A stretch of DNA of 60,419 bases from Chitinophagales bacterium (GTDB lineage: Bacteria > Bacteroidota > Bacteroidia > Chitinophagales > Chitinophagaceae). Numbering within the stretch: the first letter of the stretch is position 1; every line of letters starts with the position of its first letter. The position numbers were made by a program, and so were the translations under genes. Under the pieces are notes generated by a model, which was not told where the DNA came from, made no database searches, and saw only the letters and a list, made by a program, of their open reading frames with translations. Of this stretch, positions 1-10,100 are shown piece by piece. The stretch lies in the NCBI GenBank assembly GCA_015655015.1, contig JAATFV010000045.1:1-60419 (forward strand). The letters run 5' to 3'.

Positions 1-674
1 ATAAGGATCACGCCATTGGCGCCCCTTGCTCCATAAATAGCCGTAGCAGACGCGTCCTTCAATATTTCCATTGATTCTATGTCCTCCGGGTTAATGACAT
101 TATTATTGGGGTTTTCTATGGGGAACCCATCTATCACATAAAGAGGACCGTTGTTTTGTGTAACGGAGTTGTAACCCCTGATCGTTACATTGATACCCGA
201 GCCCGGCTGCCCGTCGGATGAGTTGGCCTGAACACCGGCGACACGCCCGGCCAGCGCTTCCTCAAACGACCTGACGGGCGCTTTTTGCATATCCGTTACA
301 TTAACTTTATCCATCGCGCCGGTTACGTCTCTTTTTCGCTGCGTTCCATAGCCGATCACAATTACATCGTCCAATTCCTTCACTTTGCCCTTTAATACAA
401 TACGATATTCGGCCCTGTTGTCCACCTTTACCTGGAATGACTCATGCCCGACAGAGGAGAAAACGACCGTATTACCCGTCTCGGCATTTAAGGTAAAATG
501 CCCTGTTGAATCGGTTTGAGTGGCCCAACCCTTCTCCTTGATGGAGACAGAAATACCTGATAAAGGTTTCCCTTTGTCATCTGTCACCGAACCGGTAATT
601 TTTTTCTGGGAGAACAGCAGGCCCGGAGAGAAAAGAAACAAAATTAGTGCTAAAACTGGCCTGATCTTACTCAT
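1..674 (-). CDS. SusC/RagA-type TonB-dependent receptor, N-terminal part (cut by window edge)
   Basis: Reading leftwards from an ATG at 674, the frame stays open to base 1, giving 224 codons. It begins with a signal peptide (MSKIRPVLALILFLF, ending near LLFSQ), followed by a carboxypeptidase-regulatory-like domain (ITGSVTDDKGKPLSG), the motif VIGYGTQ, and a TonB plug with the SusC hallmarks YVIDGFPI and DASATAIYGARGANG. There is no STN domain before the plug. An upstream in-frame ATG at 719 would add 15 residues before the signal peptide and is less likely. SusC proteins import ligands across the outer membrane together with SusD, powered by TonB. The gene is divergent from the hybrid two-component regulator at 976, which is the usual arrangement when such a regulator controls a SusC/SusD locus. 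The rest of the gene and its SusD lie outside the window. Confidence 0.93.
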   Translation of the reverse strand, partial: MSKIRPVLALILFLFSPGLLFSQKKITGSVTDDKGKPLSGISVSIKEKGWATQTDSTGHFTLNAETGNTVVFSSVGHESFQVKVDNRAEYRIVLKGKVKELDDVIVIGYGTQRKRDVTGAMDKVNVTDMQKAPVRSFEEALAGRVAGVQANSSDGQPGSGINVTIRGYNSVTQNNGPLYVIDGFPIENPNNNVINPEDIESMEILKDASATAIYGARGANGVIL

Positions 675-975
675 TAGCAGCGGAATCCTACCGCAGGAAT
701 AACAATTTAGTTGTGGCATAAACAATCTATTAGATATTAGGAGGAAGATGTTTTATAAGTTTTTAGAACTCCTCCCCTGTTTGGGACAAAATTCAGGTAA
801 ACCATTCGTTATCAGGGGTGAAAAAATGAAATATATAGGGCACTTTTTTAAAAACACCCCCTTTTTCCCCTTTTCGGGCGCTCCCCATACCCTCTGCCTT
901 GACACTGAATCGGGGAAAAGTTATAAGATTTCCCTATCTTAGTATTCATCTTATTGATTATTAACCAGTTACTGC
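675..975. promoter_or_regulatory. Divergent intergenic region between the SusC fragment and the HTCS
   Basis: About 300 bases with no credible gene; the short open frames here have no recognisable signal. It must hold the promoters of both flanking genes. TATCTTAG at 935-942 matches seven of eight positions of the Bacteroidota -7 consensus TAnnTTTG and lies 33 bases before the HTCS start, so it is a possible HTCS promoter. No convincing -33 element was seen and no clear inverted repeat was found. Confidence 0.4.
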
Positions 976-3900
976 ATGAGCCTTCGCCTCATTTTAATTT
1001 TTTCGATTGTTAGCTCCACTCTTGCCGCAAAGGCGCAAACCATTTCATTCAACCATTTGAACGTCGGGGACGGATTATCGCAAAACGCTGTTTTATCCAT
1101 AACACAGGACAGTAATGGTTTTATGTGGTATGGAACCAGTCATGGATTGAATAAATATGATTCCCGCCGATTTACGGTATACAAAAATATCCCCGGTCAA
1201 ACAGGAAGTCTTTCCGGTAACTACATTGTTTCGCTTTTTTGCGACAGCAAAAAAACACTTTGGGTGGGCACCTTGGATGGTTTGAACAGGTATGACGCTG
1301 AAAACGACCGCTTTGAATATGTACCTACGGCAACTCTCCAATCGAACGGGGCGAATAAATCCATCTACTGTATCTATGAGGATTCAAAGGGACGTTTATG
1401 GGTGGGTACCGCAAACGGATTATACCTCCTTGCCAACAGGGAAAAAAGCCTTTTCACCCCTTTTCCCCCTTCTGCCGCAGACAACAACCTGCAAGGCAGC
1501 CATGTGCACTGCGTCTTTGAAGACCATGAAGGCGTCCTATGGGTGGGAACAACGCTGGGGCTCACCAGGATCAGCTTCAGGGGAGCAAAGGTTGAGAAGA
1601 CAACACTGCGGCATGACAAAACCGACCCGGCGAGCCTGAGTGATGACCAGGTAATCAGCATAGTAGAAGATAAACAACAGCATATCTGGGTGGGCACCCA
1701 CAACGGCGGATTGAACTTATATAATGCATCCGCCAGCAACTTTCTGCACTTCTTCTACCCGGATAAGAATAAAAGCGGCCTCATCAACAACCATGTCCGC
1801 GCACTCCTTATTGCAGGCGATGGCAACCTTTGGATAGGCACCCAGGAAGGCTTGTCGATATTAAATACCAGCTCGGGAAAAATAACCTCTCATACCAATG
1901 ACCCCTGGGACAGGAGCAGTTTAAGCCAAAACTCCATTTATTGCATGTATAAAGACAATGCGGGCACCATATGGATGGGTACTTTCTTTGGCGGGATCAA
2001 TAGTTATATTTCACACAATTCCCCGTTTACCATCTACAACAATAAGTCTTCCGGAGCCAGACTTAGTAATAATGTGATCAGTTCGGTGATTGAAGATGAA
2101 AAAATGAATCTATGGATTGGGACAGAAGGCGGCGGGGTGGACTATTTGAACAGAAATACCGGAGATGTTACCTGCTACCGGAATAACCCCATAGATCCCA
2201 CAAGTTTAGGCTCCAACCTTGTGAAGGTCGTTTACAGAGACAAAGAGGGACATATATGGGCAGGTACGCATGGTGGCGGCCTCAATCTATTCAACCCGGG
2301 AACCCGCCATTTTACCAGGTACTTCTATAAGGACAATGACCCTGCAACATCAGGCTCGGAAATAACCTGCCTCCTGGAAGACAGCCGGGGTCTTTTTTGG
2401 ATAGGCACCCAGAACGGCTTGCGGGTTTTCAGGGAAACGATCCCTTTATTGGAAACCGACAGCAGCAGGAGCAGTATTGTAAATCCATTAAAAAACAAGT
2501 CCATATTGGCTTTGCTGGAGGATTCTCAGGAAAATATCTGGATCAGTACGCAAGATGGACTGTATATAGTAAAAGGCTCCCTCCTTCAGGAAGTACCGGA
2601 CTTGAATAAAACAGGGAATACCCGGGCCAATTATTTCAACTGCCTCTTTGAAGATACTCAACAAAATATATGGGCAGGCTCTTATTATAATGGCCTTTTC
2701 AAGTATGACAAAGAAGGCCGGCTGATTGCAGAATACAAAGAAAAAGATGGACTCGCCGACAACAATGTGCTTGGAATTCTTGAAGATGACGCTACCGGAA
2801 ACCTATGGATAAGTACGGGCAACGGCCTGGTAAAGTTTGATACAAAAAAGGAGCTTTTCAAACTCTACACGGAACTGGATGGCTTGCCGGGCAATGTTTT
2901 CAACAACAACTCCTACTACAAGAGCAAAAAAGGCGAGATGTTCTTCGGTGGTTATAATGGCCTTACCAGTTTTTACCCAAACCAGGTATACGAGAACACA
3001 ATGGCGCCGCCGGTAGTCCTCACCTCTTTTAGATTATTTAACAGACCGGTGGGTATCAACGATAACAACAAGATCCTTTCCAGGAACATCAATCTCACCA
3101 AAGAGATCCGGCTGAGATATGACCAGAACGTATTTGCTCTTGATTTTGCCGTGCTGAATTATATCAAGCCGACCAAGAACAGGTATGCCTATAAACTGGA
3201 AGGATTCGACAAAGACTGGAACTATGCCGGGTCACCGTCTGCTGCCTATACAAATGTACCACCGGGCAACTATACTTTTTTTGCCAAAGGCGCCAACAAC
3301 GATGGGGTCTGGAGTGACCCCGTACTGATAAAGATCAGCATATCACCCCCTTTTTGGAGAACCTGGTGGGCCTGGTGCCTGTATGTATCGATGATGGCAG
3401 TATTGGTATTTTTTATTGCAAGGTTCTTCTTTTTACGGGCTTTGCTCAAAAGGAACAATGAGCTGACACAACTAAAGCTGAACTTTTTTACCAATATCTC
3501 CCATGAGATACGCACACATCTTTCCCTGATCATAGGACCTACAGAAAAGCTGATCCTCTCCGGCAAGGAGGATAGGCACGATCAGCAGCAGCTGCAAACG
3601 ATCAGGGACAACTCGGAAAGCCTCCTGCAATTGGTAAATGAGCTCATGGACTTTAGAAAAGCAGAGAGCGGCCACCTTTCCCTGCATGTCGCAAACTGGA
3701 ATATCGTTCCCTTTATCCAGTCGATCTGCAACTCTTTCCATGACATCTCCGTTTCCAGGAATATCCAGGCGGACTTCATAACATCCTCGGATAATATCGG
3801 GGTATGGTTCGACAAGGAGCAATTGAAAAAAGTATTCTACAACCTTATTTTTAATGCCTTTAAATTCACACAGGATGGCGGTTACGTATCTGTAAGCATT

Positions 3901-5115
3901 GAGGAAAAAGCAACGGTAGTGGAAGTCAACGTTACCGACAATGGGAAAGGCATATCCAAAGAAAATATAGGAAAATTGTTCGACAACTATTTTCAGGAAA
4001 ATGATTATGGCAGGCAGAACACCGGTTATGGCATTGGCCTCGCATTGTCTAAAAGCATTGTGGAGATGCATAAAGGAAGCATAGGCGTCGCCAGTAAAAC
4101 AGGGACGGTCAACGAAGAGAACACTACCTGCTTCAGCGTTATACTATTAAAAGACAACGGGCATTTTGAGGCGAACCAGGTTGCACACCCTATAACAGTT
4201 AATGACCAACCAGCCCCCGCACAAGCGCAAGCTACGCTGCCTGCCCTGGTTGACAGGAGCGACCAGCAGCATGCCGAATCACCTTCTGTAAAGTATTCAA
4301 TACTTATCGTAGAAGACAATATCGCCATAAGGGCCTTTATAAAGGAGGCCTTGCATACAAGGTACGATATTCTCGAAAGCAACAATGGGCTGGAAGGTTT
4401 TGAATGTGCTGTCAGAGCCATCCCCGACCTTATCATAAGCGATGTGATGATGCCGGTGATGGACGGCCTTATGTTTTGCAGTAAGATAAAGTCTGATACA
4501 AGGACGAGCCATATACCGGTAATACTGCTTACTGCAAAAACAGCCGTTTCCCATCACGTCGATGGCCTGCAAACCGGTGCGGATATCTACCTGACCAAGC
4601 CTTTTAGCATCCGGGTATTGGCCCTGCAGATACAAAACCTGCTTGCGGCACGCGCAAGGTTATGGGACCAGTTCCAAAAGAACTATTCGCAGCCCGCCCT
4701 AAGTGCCCCATCAGGGACAAAACACCAAGAGACGGAACAGTCAGAGACAGAGCCGCCAGCAACAAAGGATAGCTCACCTGCACGTCTGCACCCTCTCGAT
4801 GAGGCTTTTTTAAGCAACATCATCCGGATTACAGAAGAACACATGGAGGACACCACATTCGGAATCGCTATGCTGTCAAAAAAAGCCGCGATGAGTCAAC
4901 CCGTTCTGTTCAAAAAAATAAAGGCCATCACCGGCATGTCCGCCAACGATTTTGTGAAGTCGTTGCGATTGAAAAAGGCATCACAACTGTTGCAGGAGAA
5001 CAGATATACCGTATATGAGGTCGCCTATATGGTAGGGTATGAGAACAGCAAATATTTCAGCAGGGAGTTTAAAAAACAGTTTGGAAAAACGCCCAGTGAA
5101 TATGGCGATATATAG
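976..5115 (+). CDS. Hybrid two-component system (HTCS) sensor-regulator
   Basis: One 1379-residue protein holds a whole signalling chain. A signal peptide (about 1-20) leads to roughly 14 Reg_prop beta-propeller blades (LWVGT.DGLN.YD-type repeats, about 45-660), a Y_Y_Y domain (about 705-775) and a membrane helix (WWAWCLYVSMMAVLVFF). Then come a HisKA domain with H843, an HATPase_c domain (DNGKGI, GYGIGLALS), a receiver domain with phospho-acceptor D1156 in DVMMP and K1208 in TKPFS, and a C-terminal AraC-type helix-turn-helix (QLLQENRYTVYEVAYMVGYE). Such proteins sense glycan fragments in the periplasm and activate SusC/SusD loci, here most likely the divergent one at the left edge. One oddity is that the H-box reads SHEIRTHLSLI, with His848 where the family has a nearly invariant Pro. 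The stop is 4 bases from the end of the convergent thioredoxin gene. Confidence 0.95.
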   Translation: MSLRLILIFSIVSSTLAAKAQTISFNHLNVGDGLSQNAVLSITQDSNGFMWYGTSHGLNKYDSRRFTVYKNIPGQTGSLSGNYIVSLFCDSKKTLWVGTLDGLNRYDAENDRFEYVPTATLQSNGANKSIYCIYEDSKGRLWVGTANGLYLLANREKSLFTPFPPSAADNNLQGSHVHCVFEDHEGVLWVGTTLGLTRISFRGAKVEKTTLRHDKTDPASLSDDQVISIVEDKQQHIWVGTHNGGLNLYNASASNFLHFFYPDKNKSGLINNHVRALLIAGDGNLWIGTQEGLSILNTSSGKITSHTNDPWDRSSLSQNSIYCMYKDNAGTIWMGTFFGGINSYISHNSPFTIYNNKSSGARLSNNVISSVIEDEKMNLWIGTEGGGVDYLNRNTGDVTCYRNNPIDPTSLGSNLVKVVYRDKEGHIWAGTHGGGLNLFNPGTRHFTRYFYKDNDPATSGSEITCLLEDSRGLFWIGTQNGLRVFRETIPLLETDSSRSSIVNPLKNKSILALLEDSQENIWISTQDGLYIVKGSLLQEVPDLNKTGNTRANYFNCLFEDTQQNIWAGSYYNGLFKYDKEGRLIAEYKEKDGLADNNVLGILEDDATGNLWISTGNGLVKFDTKKELFKLYTELDGLPGNVFNNNSYYKSKKGEMFFGGYNGLTSFYPNQVYENTMAPPVVLTSFRLFNRPVGINDNNKILSRNINLTKEIRLRYDQNVFALDFAVLNYIKPTKNRYAYKLEGFDKDWNYAGSPSAAYTNVPPGNYTFFAKGANNDGVWSDPVLIKISISPPFWRTWWAWCLYVSMMAVLVFFIARFFFLRALLKRNNELTQLKLNFFTNISHEIRTHLSLIIGPTEKLILSGKEDRHDQQQLQTIRDNSESLLQLVNELMDFRKAESGHLSLHVANWNIVPFIQSICNSFHDISVSRNIQADFITSSDNIGVWFDKEQLKKVFYNLIFNAFKFTQDGGYVSVSIEEKATVVEVNVTDNGKGISKENIGKLFDNYFQENDYGRQNTGYGIGLALSKSIVEMHKGSIGVASKTGTVNEENTTCFSVILLKDNGHFEANQVAHPITVNDQPAPAQAQATLPALVDRSDQQHAESPSVKYSILIVEDNIAIRAFIKEALHTRYDILESNNGLEGFECAVRAIPDLIISDVMMPVMDGLMFCSKIKSDTRTSHIPVILLTAKTAVSHHVDGLQTGADIYLTKPFSIRVLALQIQNLLAARARLWDQFQKNYSQPALSAPSGTKHQETEQSETEPPATKDSSPARLHPLDEAFLSNIIRITEEHMEDTTFGIAMLSKKAAMSQPVLFKKIKAITGMSANDFVKSLRLKKASQLLQENRYTVYEVAYMVGYENSKYFSREFKKQFGKTPSEYGDI

Positions 5116-5119
5116 TCCT

Positions 5120-5671
5120 CTATTCCATTTTCGTTGGGAGCTGTATTTCTTTTCCGGCTACTATCGCTTCAATATTCATCAGCGTGACGGGTCTTGAATC
5201 CGTGATCCCTACAATAACACCACTCTTATCGACCCAAACATAATGCGGGATCGTTACGCGTGGAAAAAGATCCGTTAAAACGGTATCCATGTAAACAGAG
5301 GGAAGGATAAAACCTTTATCCGCAGTCAATCTTTTCTTATAAAAATCAGCCACCTTTTTTTCGTCGTCCCCGGTATTTTGAGTGTTTACCAGCATGAACT
5401 GCACATCCTTATTAAACTTTTTTTGCAACGAGTCATTTTCAGGAAATGCTTCAATACAATAGTGGCACCAGGTGGCCCAGAAATCAAGTATCAAAAGCCG
5501 GCCTTTAAAGTCTGAGATCTTAACCGATTTTTTGCCGTAGTTGATTATATTACTTAATGTAAGATCCGGCATCTTATCACCCACTTTTAACGGTTTGACA
5601 GCCGAAGTCTGAGCAAGGATATTTCCTCCAAAGCCACATGCGAAAACGATGATCATTACTTTTTTTATCAT
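5120..5671 (-). CDS. TlpA-like periplasmic thioredoxin-fold protein
   Basis: 183 residues with a cleavable signal peptide (about 1-20, ending NILAQ) and a thioredoxin/AhpC-TSA fold. The redox motif is WATWCHYC (C69, C72), and the cis-proline region is VTIPHYVWVD. Family members reduce disulfides or act as peroxiredoxin-like enzymes in the periplasm. It is the last gene of the minus-strand SusC-SusD run, 46 bases after susD, and the spacer carries a 20-bp duplication. TlpA-like proteins often trail SusC/SusD pairs in Chitinophagaceae that are not obviously glycan loci; the substrate cannot be read from the sequence. CHYC differs from the CPxC of classical TlpA/thioredoxin by lacking the proline, so the redox potential may differ (inference). 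Confidence 0.88.
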   Translation of the reverse strand: MIKKVMIIVFACGFGGNILAQTSAVKPLKVGDKMPDLTLSNIINYGKKSVKISDFKGRLLILDFWATWCHYCIEAFPENDSLQKKFNKDVQFMLVNTQNTGDDEKKVADFYKKRLTADKGFILPSVYMDTVLTDLFPRVTIPHYVWVDKSGVIVGITDSRPVTLMNIEAIVAGKEIQLPTKME

Positions 5672-5684
5672 ATTATATTTATTT

Positions 5685-5727
5685 ATCTACTGTTTTAATA
5701 CCCGTTGATCTACTGTTTTAATACCCG
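5685..5727. repeat. 20-bp direct repeat, 23-bp period, copying the susD stop
   Basis: atctactgttttaatacccg occurs at 5685-5704 and again, identically, at 5708-5727, separated by ttg. The right copy contains the last codons and stop (TAT TAA on the minus strand) of the SusD gene; the left copy lies in the spacer before the thioredoxin gene. This looks like a recent tandem duplication at the gene end. Confidence 0.9.
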
Positions 5728-7106
5728 GCATTTTGGACCAAAAGCGGATTTCTTTGAATTTCACTAAGCGGCACAGGATACAACAACCAATTGGGATTCC
5801 ACGTCCCACCTTTGACCTGGCAGATCGCAGGCATCAGCGTATTGGCAGTCCCTGTGCGCTTAAGGTCATACCACCTGTTGCCCCATTCGCAAAAAAGCTC
5901 GATCTGCCGTTCATGCTGGATAGCAGTCAATGCGGCAGAGGCGTCCGGGAAAGCTGACCCCGCTAAACCCGCCCTGCCCCTGATCACATTCAGATCCGCA
6001 ACGGCATCCGCTAACTTGCCTGCCTGCTGCGCCCTTGCTTCGGCACGGATCAGGTACAGCTCCCCCAATCTGAATACCATATAGTTTTCATCGGGGGAAG
6101 AATTGCCTGTATATCCTGATTTATACTTATAGGGGAAATAATAGAGCTGGTTATCCACTACAACACTATCTACCCAGCTTACACGCCGCTGGTCGTTCTC
6201 TTCAAAGCTATGGAGTAAAAGATCAGTAATTATGTATTGTGGAGGCGAATAGTTCCCCACGGCTACAAAGGTGTTGCCTTCGGGAGTACTATATCCATCT
6301 ATCACCGGTCTCAATTGCCAGATGGCTTCCTCGCTATTGGCCAGGAATACGGTATTCAGATCAGTCACCATTGAATAGGCTCCCGAGCTTATAATTTGCG
6401 TAGCCGCTGCTTCTGCCTTATCCCATTGTTGCTGGTACAAATAGACCTTCGACAATAATGCCAGGGCCGCATATTTGTTCGGACGCGCCTTGCTGCCGGT
6501 CACATAAGTTACGGTCATGAGATTTTGGGCATCTGTCAGGTCTGCAATGATCTGGCTATAGATCGAATCTTCGGATACACGGGGTAGATGTTCGCTAATG
6601 TTATAATCCGTCCCGGTGACCAGGGGAACCGGTCCGTATAAATTGACCAGGTGGAAATAGTTGAGCGCCCGCATCAGCTTAGCCTCTCCCAGTAACTGGT
6701 GCTTTACAGAGCTGTCTAATCCAGTACTGGCAGTCAGTCCTTCAATACAGGCATTCGCCTGGTAGATCAGGGAATATCCATTCTGCCAGAAAGTAAAAGA
6801 ATTGCTGTTGCGGTCAAGCGCATTTTGATAAAATTGCAGGTCAGAAGAAGACAGATCTGTAGGAGCCAGCTCGTCTGACGACATACCCGCATATTGCGTT
6901 ATCTGACCGTTCAAAGGGGTAGAGATGTTCGTTGCGTTCATAATGGTGATATACATTCCCAGCACCGCTGCCGTAGCATCCGCACTGTCGGTGAAAACCG
7001 CAGGCCCTGTAATTTGATTTTTAGCATTGGGGATCTGAACGAATTTCTTGCAGGAGACACAAAGTACCAGGGAATATAATAAGATGGTGATTGATCTGAA
7101 CTTCAT
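5718..7106 (-). CDS. SusD/RagB-family outer-membrane lipoprotein
   Basis: 462 residues, a normal SusD length. The N-terminus is a lipoprotein signal with lipobox LCVSC (C19) followed by KK. The body shows SusD features: the N-terminal region AVFTDSADATAAVLGMY, helical TPR-like segments (GEAKLMRALNYFHLVNLYGPVPLVT), and the C-terminal signature IRAEARAQ, DLNVIRGRAGL and ERQIELFCEWGNRWYDLKRTG. SusD caps the SusC barrel at the cell surface and helps capture ligand. The gene starts 9 bases after the SusC stop, so the two are surely co-transcribed. No glycosidase is nearby in the same run, so the ligand need not be a polysaccharide. Confidence 0.96.
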   Translation of the reverse strand: MKFRSITILLYSLVLCVSCKKFVQIPNAKNQITGPAVFTDSADATAAVLGMYITIMNATNISTPLNGQITQYAGMSSDELAPTDLSSSDLQFYQNALDRNSNSFTFWQNGYSLIYQANACIEGLTASTGLDSSVKHQLLGEAKLMRALNYFHLVNLYGPVPLVTGTDYNISEHLPRVSEDSIYSQIIADLTDAQNLMTVTYVTGSKARPNKYAALALLSKVYLYQQQWDKAEAAATQIISSGAYSMVTDLNTVFLANSEEAIWQLRPVIDGYSTPEGNTFVAVGNYSPPQYIITDLLLHSFEENDQRRVSWVDSVVVDNQLYYFPYKYKSGYTGNSSPDENYMVFRLGELYLIRAEARAQQAGKLADAVADLNVIRGRAGLAGSAFPDASAALTAIQHERQIELFCEWGNRWYDLKRTGTANTLMPAICQVKGGTWNPNWLLYPVPLSEIQRNPLLVQNAGY

Positions 7107-7115
7107 AATGCAGAA

Positions 7116-10100
7116 TTAAAAGTTAAATTGAATGCCGGCTACGATCGTTTTCAATGGAGGTACATTGTAAAAACTTCTACTTTCAGGATCATTCCCTTTA
7201 TAACTGGTAATGGTTAATAAATTTTGAGCATTCATATATACCCGGCATCCATCGAGATGCCGTTTCCGGAAATACCCATTATTGAAGGAATAAGAAAAAG
7301 AAACTGTTTTCAGACGGATAAAGGAAGCGTCGCTGATGGTGGCATCTGAGTTGGAATAGTAACTGGCGGCACGATAGGCATCACTGCTATAACTTTCGGT
7401 AAATTTCTGGATGTTGGTCTGATCACCCGGTTTCTGCCAGCGATCCAGTAACGCAACCGGCTGATTGGTCGTCCCGCCGACAAGACCTCCGTTATAAATT
7501 TGCTTCAGATAATTATAACCCAATTGTTTGGTGAATTGAAAGAACAGGCTCAGCTGAAACCCCTTATAGCTGAACGTATTATCCAATCCTCCGTAGTATT
7601 TTGGATCCAGATTTTTTAAAACGTGATAGTCCCCGCCTAAAGACGCATTACCGTATTTTGGCGCATAAGTCGGAGTTCCTTTGGCTGTTAAATACTCAAG
7701 AACGCCGGTGTTGGGGTTTACATCTAAATAACGATATCCCTGAACGATACTGGTAGATTTGCCTACAATATAGGAATAGGCATAGGAGGAAGTTTCCAAC
7801 CCCGGAAAAGCGATCAGCTTATTGGAAGGAACAGTTACATTGAATGAACTGGTCCAACCAAACTTGCCAGACATATTTTTACTATTGATCTGCAGCTCAA
7901 ATCCAGTATTTTGCACTTCAGCGGCAAAGTTTTGTACGACATTCATAAACCCCGTCTGCGTAGGGAGATCATATGGGATCAGCTGATTGCCTGAACGATT
8001 TCTGAACCACGCTGAATTAATTAAAATACGATCCTTTAAAAATCCAAGCTCCAACCCTATTTCCAGCTTTCTATTTACCTCCCAGCTATAATCCGGATTG
8101 AAGAGGTTTACCGGCGTATATCCCGTGGAACCTTCATAAGAGATCCCGCTGGTAGGAGTCCAGTTAGGTAAAAAGGCATAATCACTGATATTGTCATTGC
8201 CCGTTGACCCGTAACTAACATGTACTTTACCATAACTCAATACAGGCAGCGCTCTCTTCATAAATCGCTCCTCTGAAAAGATCCAGCCTCCGGCTACGGA
8301 TCCGAAATTGCCAAATTGCCTTCCCGGCCCGAAACGACTGGAGCCATCCCGCCTGCCGGTGAGGTTCAGGATATATTTGTTATCCTGGATATAATTTATC
8401 CTTCCGAAACCAGCATTATACCGGTAAAGCGTATATCCATCGGTGGAGATAGTTGAACCTGCTGCGGAAACAGAACCCAGTAAAGCGTCGTTGGAAAAAT
8501 TTGACGCGCTGATCCGTGTAGATGTGTTTGTATTTTGCTGTATGCTGCCCCCGATTAATACATCCAGTCTTCCCCGGCCTATATTCTTTTTGTATTGAAC
8601 CTGTGGTTCGATGATCCAGGTTTGAAAATTATTGGTCCCGAAGTCGGCAGTGGACACCGGAGTATACAACGTAGGATCCTGGGCCGCTTTTGGATTTAAA
8701 GAGGTCTCATTGGAATTCAGCGTATTATAGCCAAAACTGGAACGGATATTCAACCCTGGCAAGATCTGGTAATCGGCTTGAAAATGACTGATCAGATTAT
8801 TTGTTTGCAGCTTATAGGATTTTTTCAGGTATGACAACGGATTGCCATAGGTGCCCCCTGAGTGTACCCCTTTGTAGCTCCAGCTTAATGAGCCGTCCGG
8901 ATTGAGCAGTTCCGGATAATCAGGCATTAATGTAAAGGCCTTTAAAGCATCCGCGCCGCCAGATGAGTTATTCTGATCGAAAGAATAGTTCGTGGAAAAA
9001 TCAAGCGTCAGTTTTTTATCATTTGACGTGTGATGCAAATTCATATTTACAGATGCCCGGTTATCCGCAAAATCTCCGGGCATAATATAAGTTTCATGAT
9101 GATAGCCTGCCCCGATTAAAAACTGGGTATTCTCATTTCCACCAGACACGGAGGCATTGGCATCCGTTGTTTTTGCAGTCCCTCCCATTAGATATTTTTT
9201 CCAGTCTACGTTCCTCGTCGTGTCGAAAATTAACAGGTCAGGAGCATAACCCGGAAGATAGGATTGGGCAACCTGGGGGGTCGCTCCATCGTTGCTTATA
9301 GCCTCCCGGCGCATTTCCAGGTACTGCTGCGTATTCATCATGGGCATGGTCCTGGTTACCCGGCTTTCACCAGACCAAACGTTGCCGCTAAACCTTGTTT
9401 TGCCAGGTTTGCCCTTTTTTGTGGTGATCAGTATTACGCCATTTGACCCCCTGGAACCGTAAATCGCCGTAGCGTCCGCATCCCTCAGCACGTCTATGCT
9501 TTCTATATCGGCAGGATTAATACTGTTAAGGGCGCTCATGCCCCCGGCTGGATCAAAAGTCCCTGTATAAGCCAGAGACATTAGCTGATTGATGTTCCCA
9601 TTTTGCGCTGCAACGGGAACGCCATCGATAATAAATAAAGGATTATCGGGGACCAAAGGCAAAGATGGATTCCGGTTCAACGTATTTTGTCCCCTTACCT
9701 GTACTTTTATTGCAGCTCCCGGCAAACCACTGCTTTGTGTGACAACCATCCCAGGCACCCTGCCTTCCAGCGCTGATAATACATTTGAAACCGGCTGCTG
9801 CTCCAGCTCTTTCGATGTCACCCTGCTTACAGAACCTACGTTGTACCGCTGGGTAGTCGTTCCATAGGCAATTACCTGGATTTCATCCAGCTTACTGGTT
9901 GACACTTTTAGCATGATGTGCAGGACATTCTGGAAACCGGCCTTTACCAACCGGGTCTCATACCCTGTAAAAGTAATTTCCAGCGTGGCGTCGTCTGTTA
10001 TATTCCTCGCTTCAAAATTGCCTTTTTCATCAGCAATAGCAACAATCCTTCCTCTCCACTGACGGATCGTGGCGCCATTTAATGGCTGTCCGTTTTCAGT

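Noticed and set aside
748..942. 64-codon frame in the divergent SusC/HTCS spacer
   Set aside because: No recognisable motif, low-complexity start and position over the expected promoters.
1292..1739. Overlapping open frames of 115 and 121 codons inside the HTCS gene
   Set aside because: They lie entirely within the propeller-coding region, have no recognisable family and are explained as shadow frames.
1100..2960. Repeated W-[VIA]-G-T motifs in the HTCS as a DNA repeat
   Set aside because: These are ordinary Reg_prop propeller blades, diverged at DNA level and not a recent duplication.
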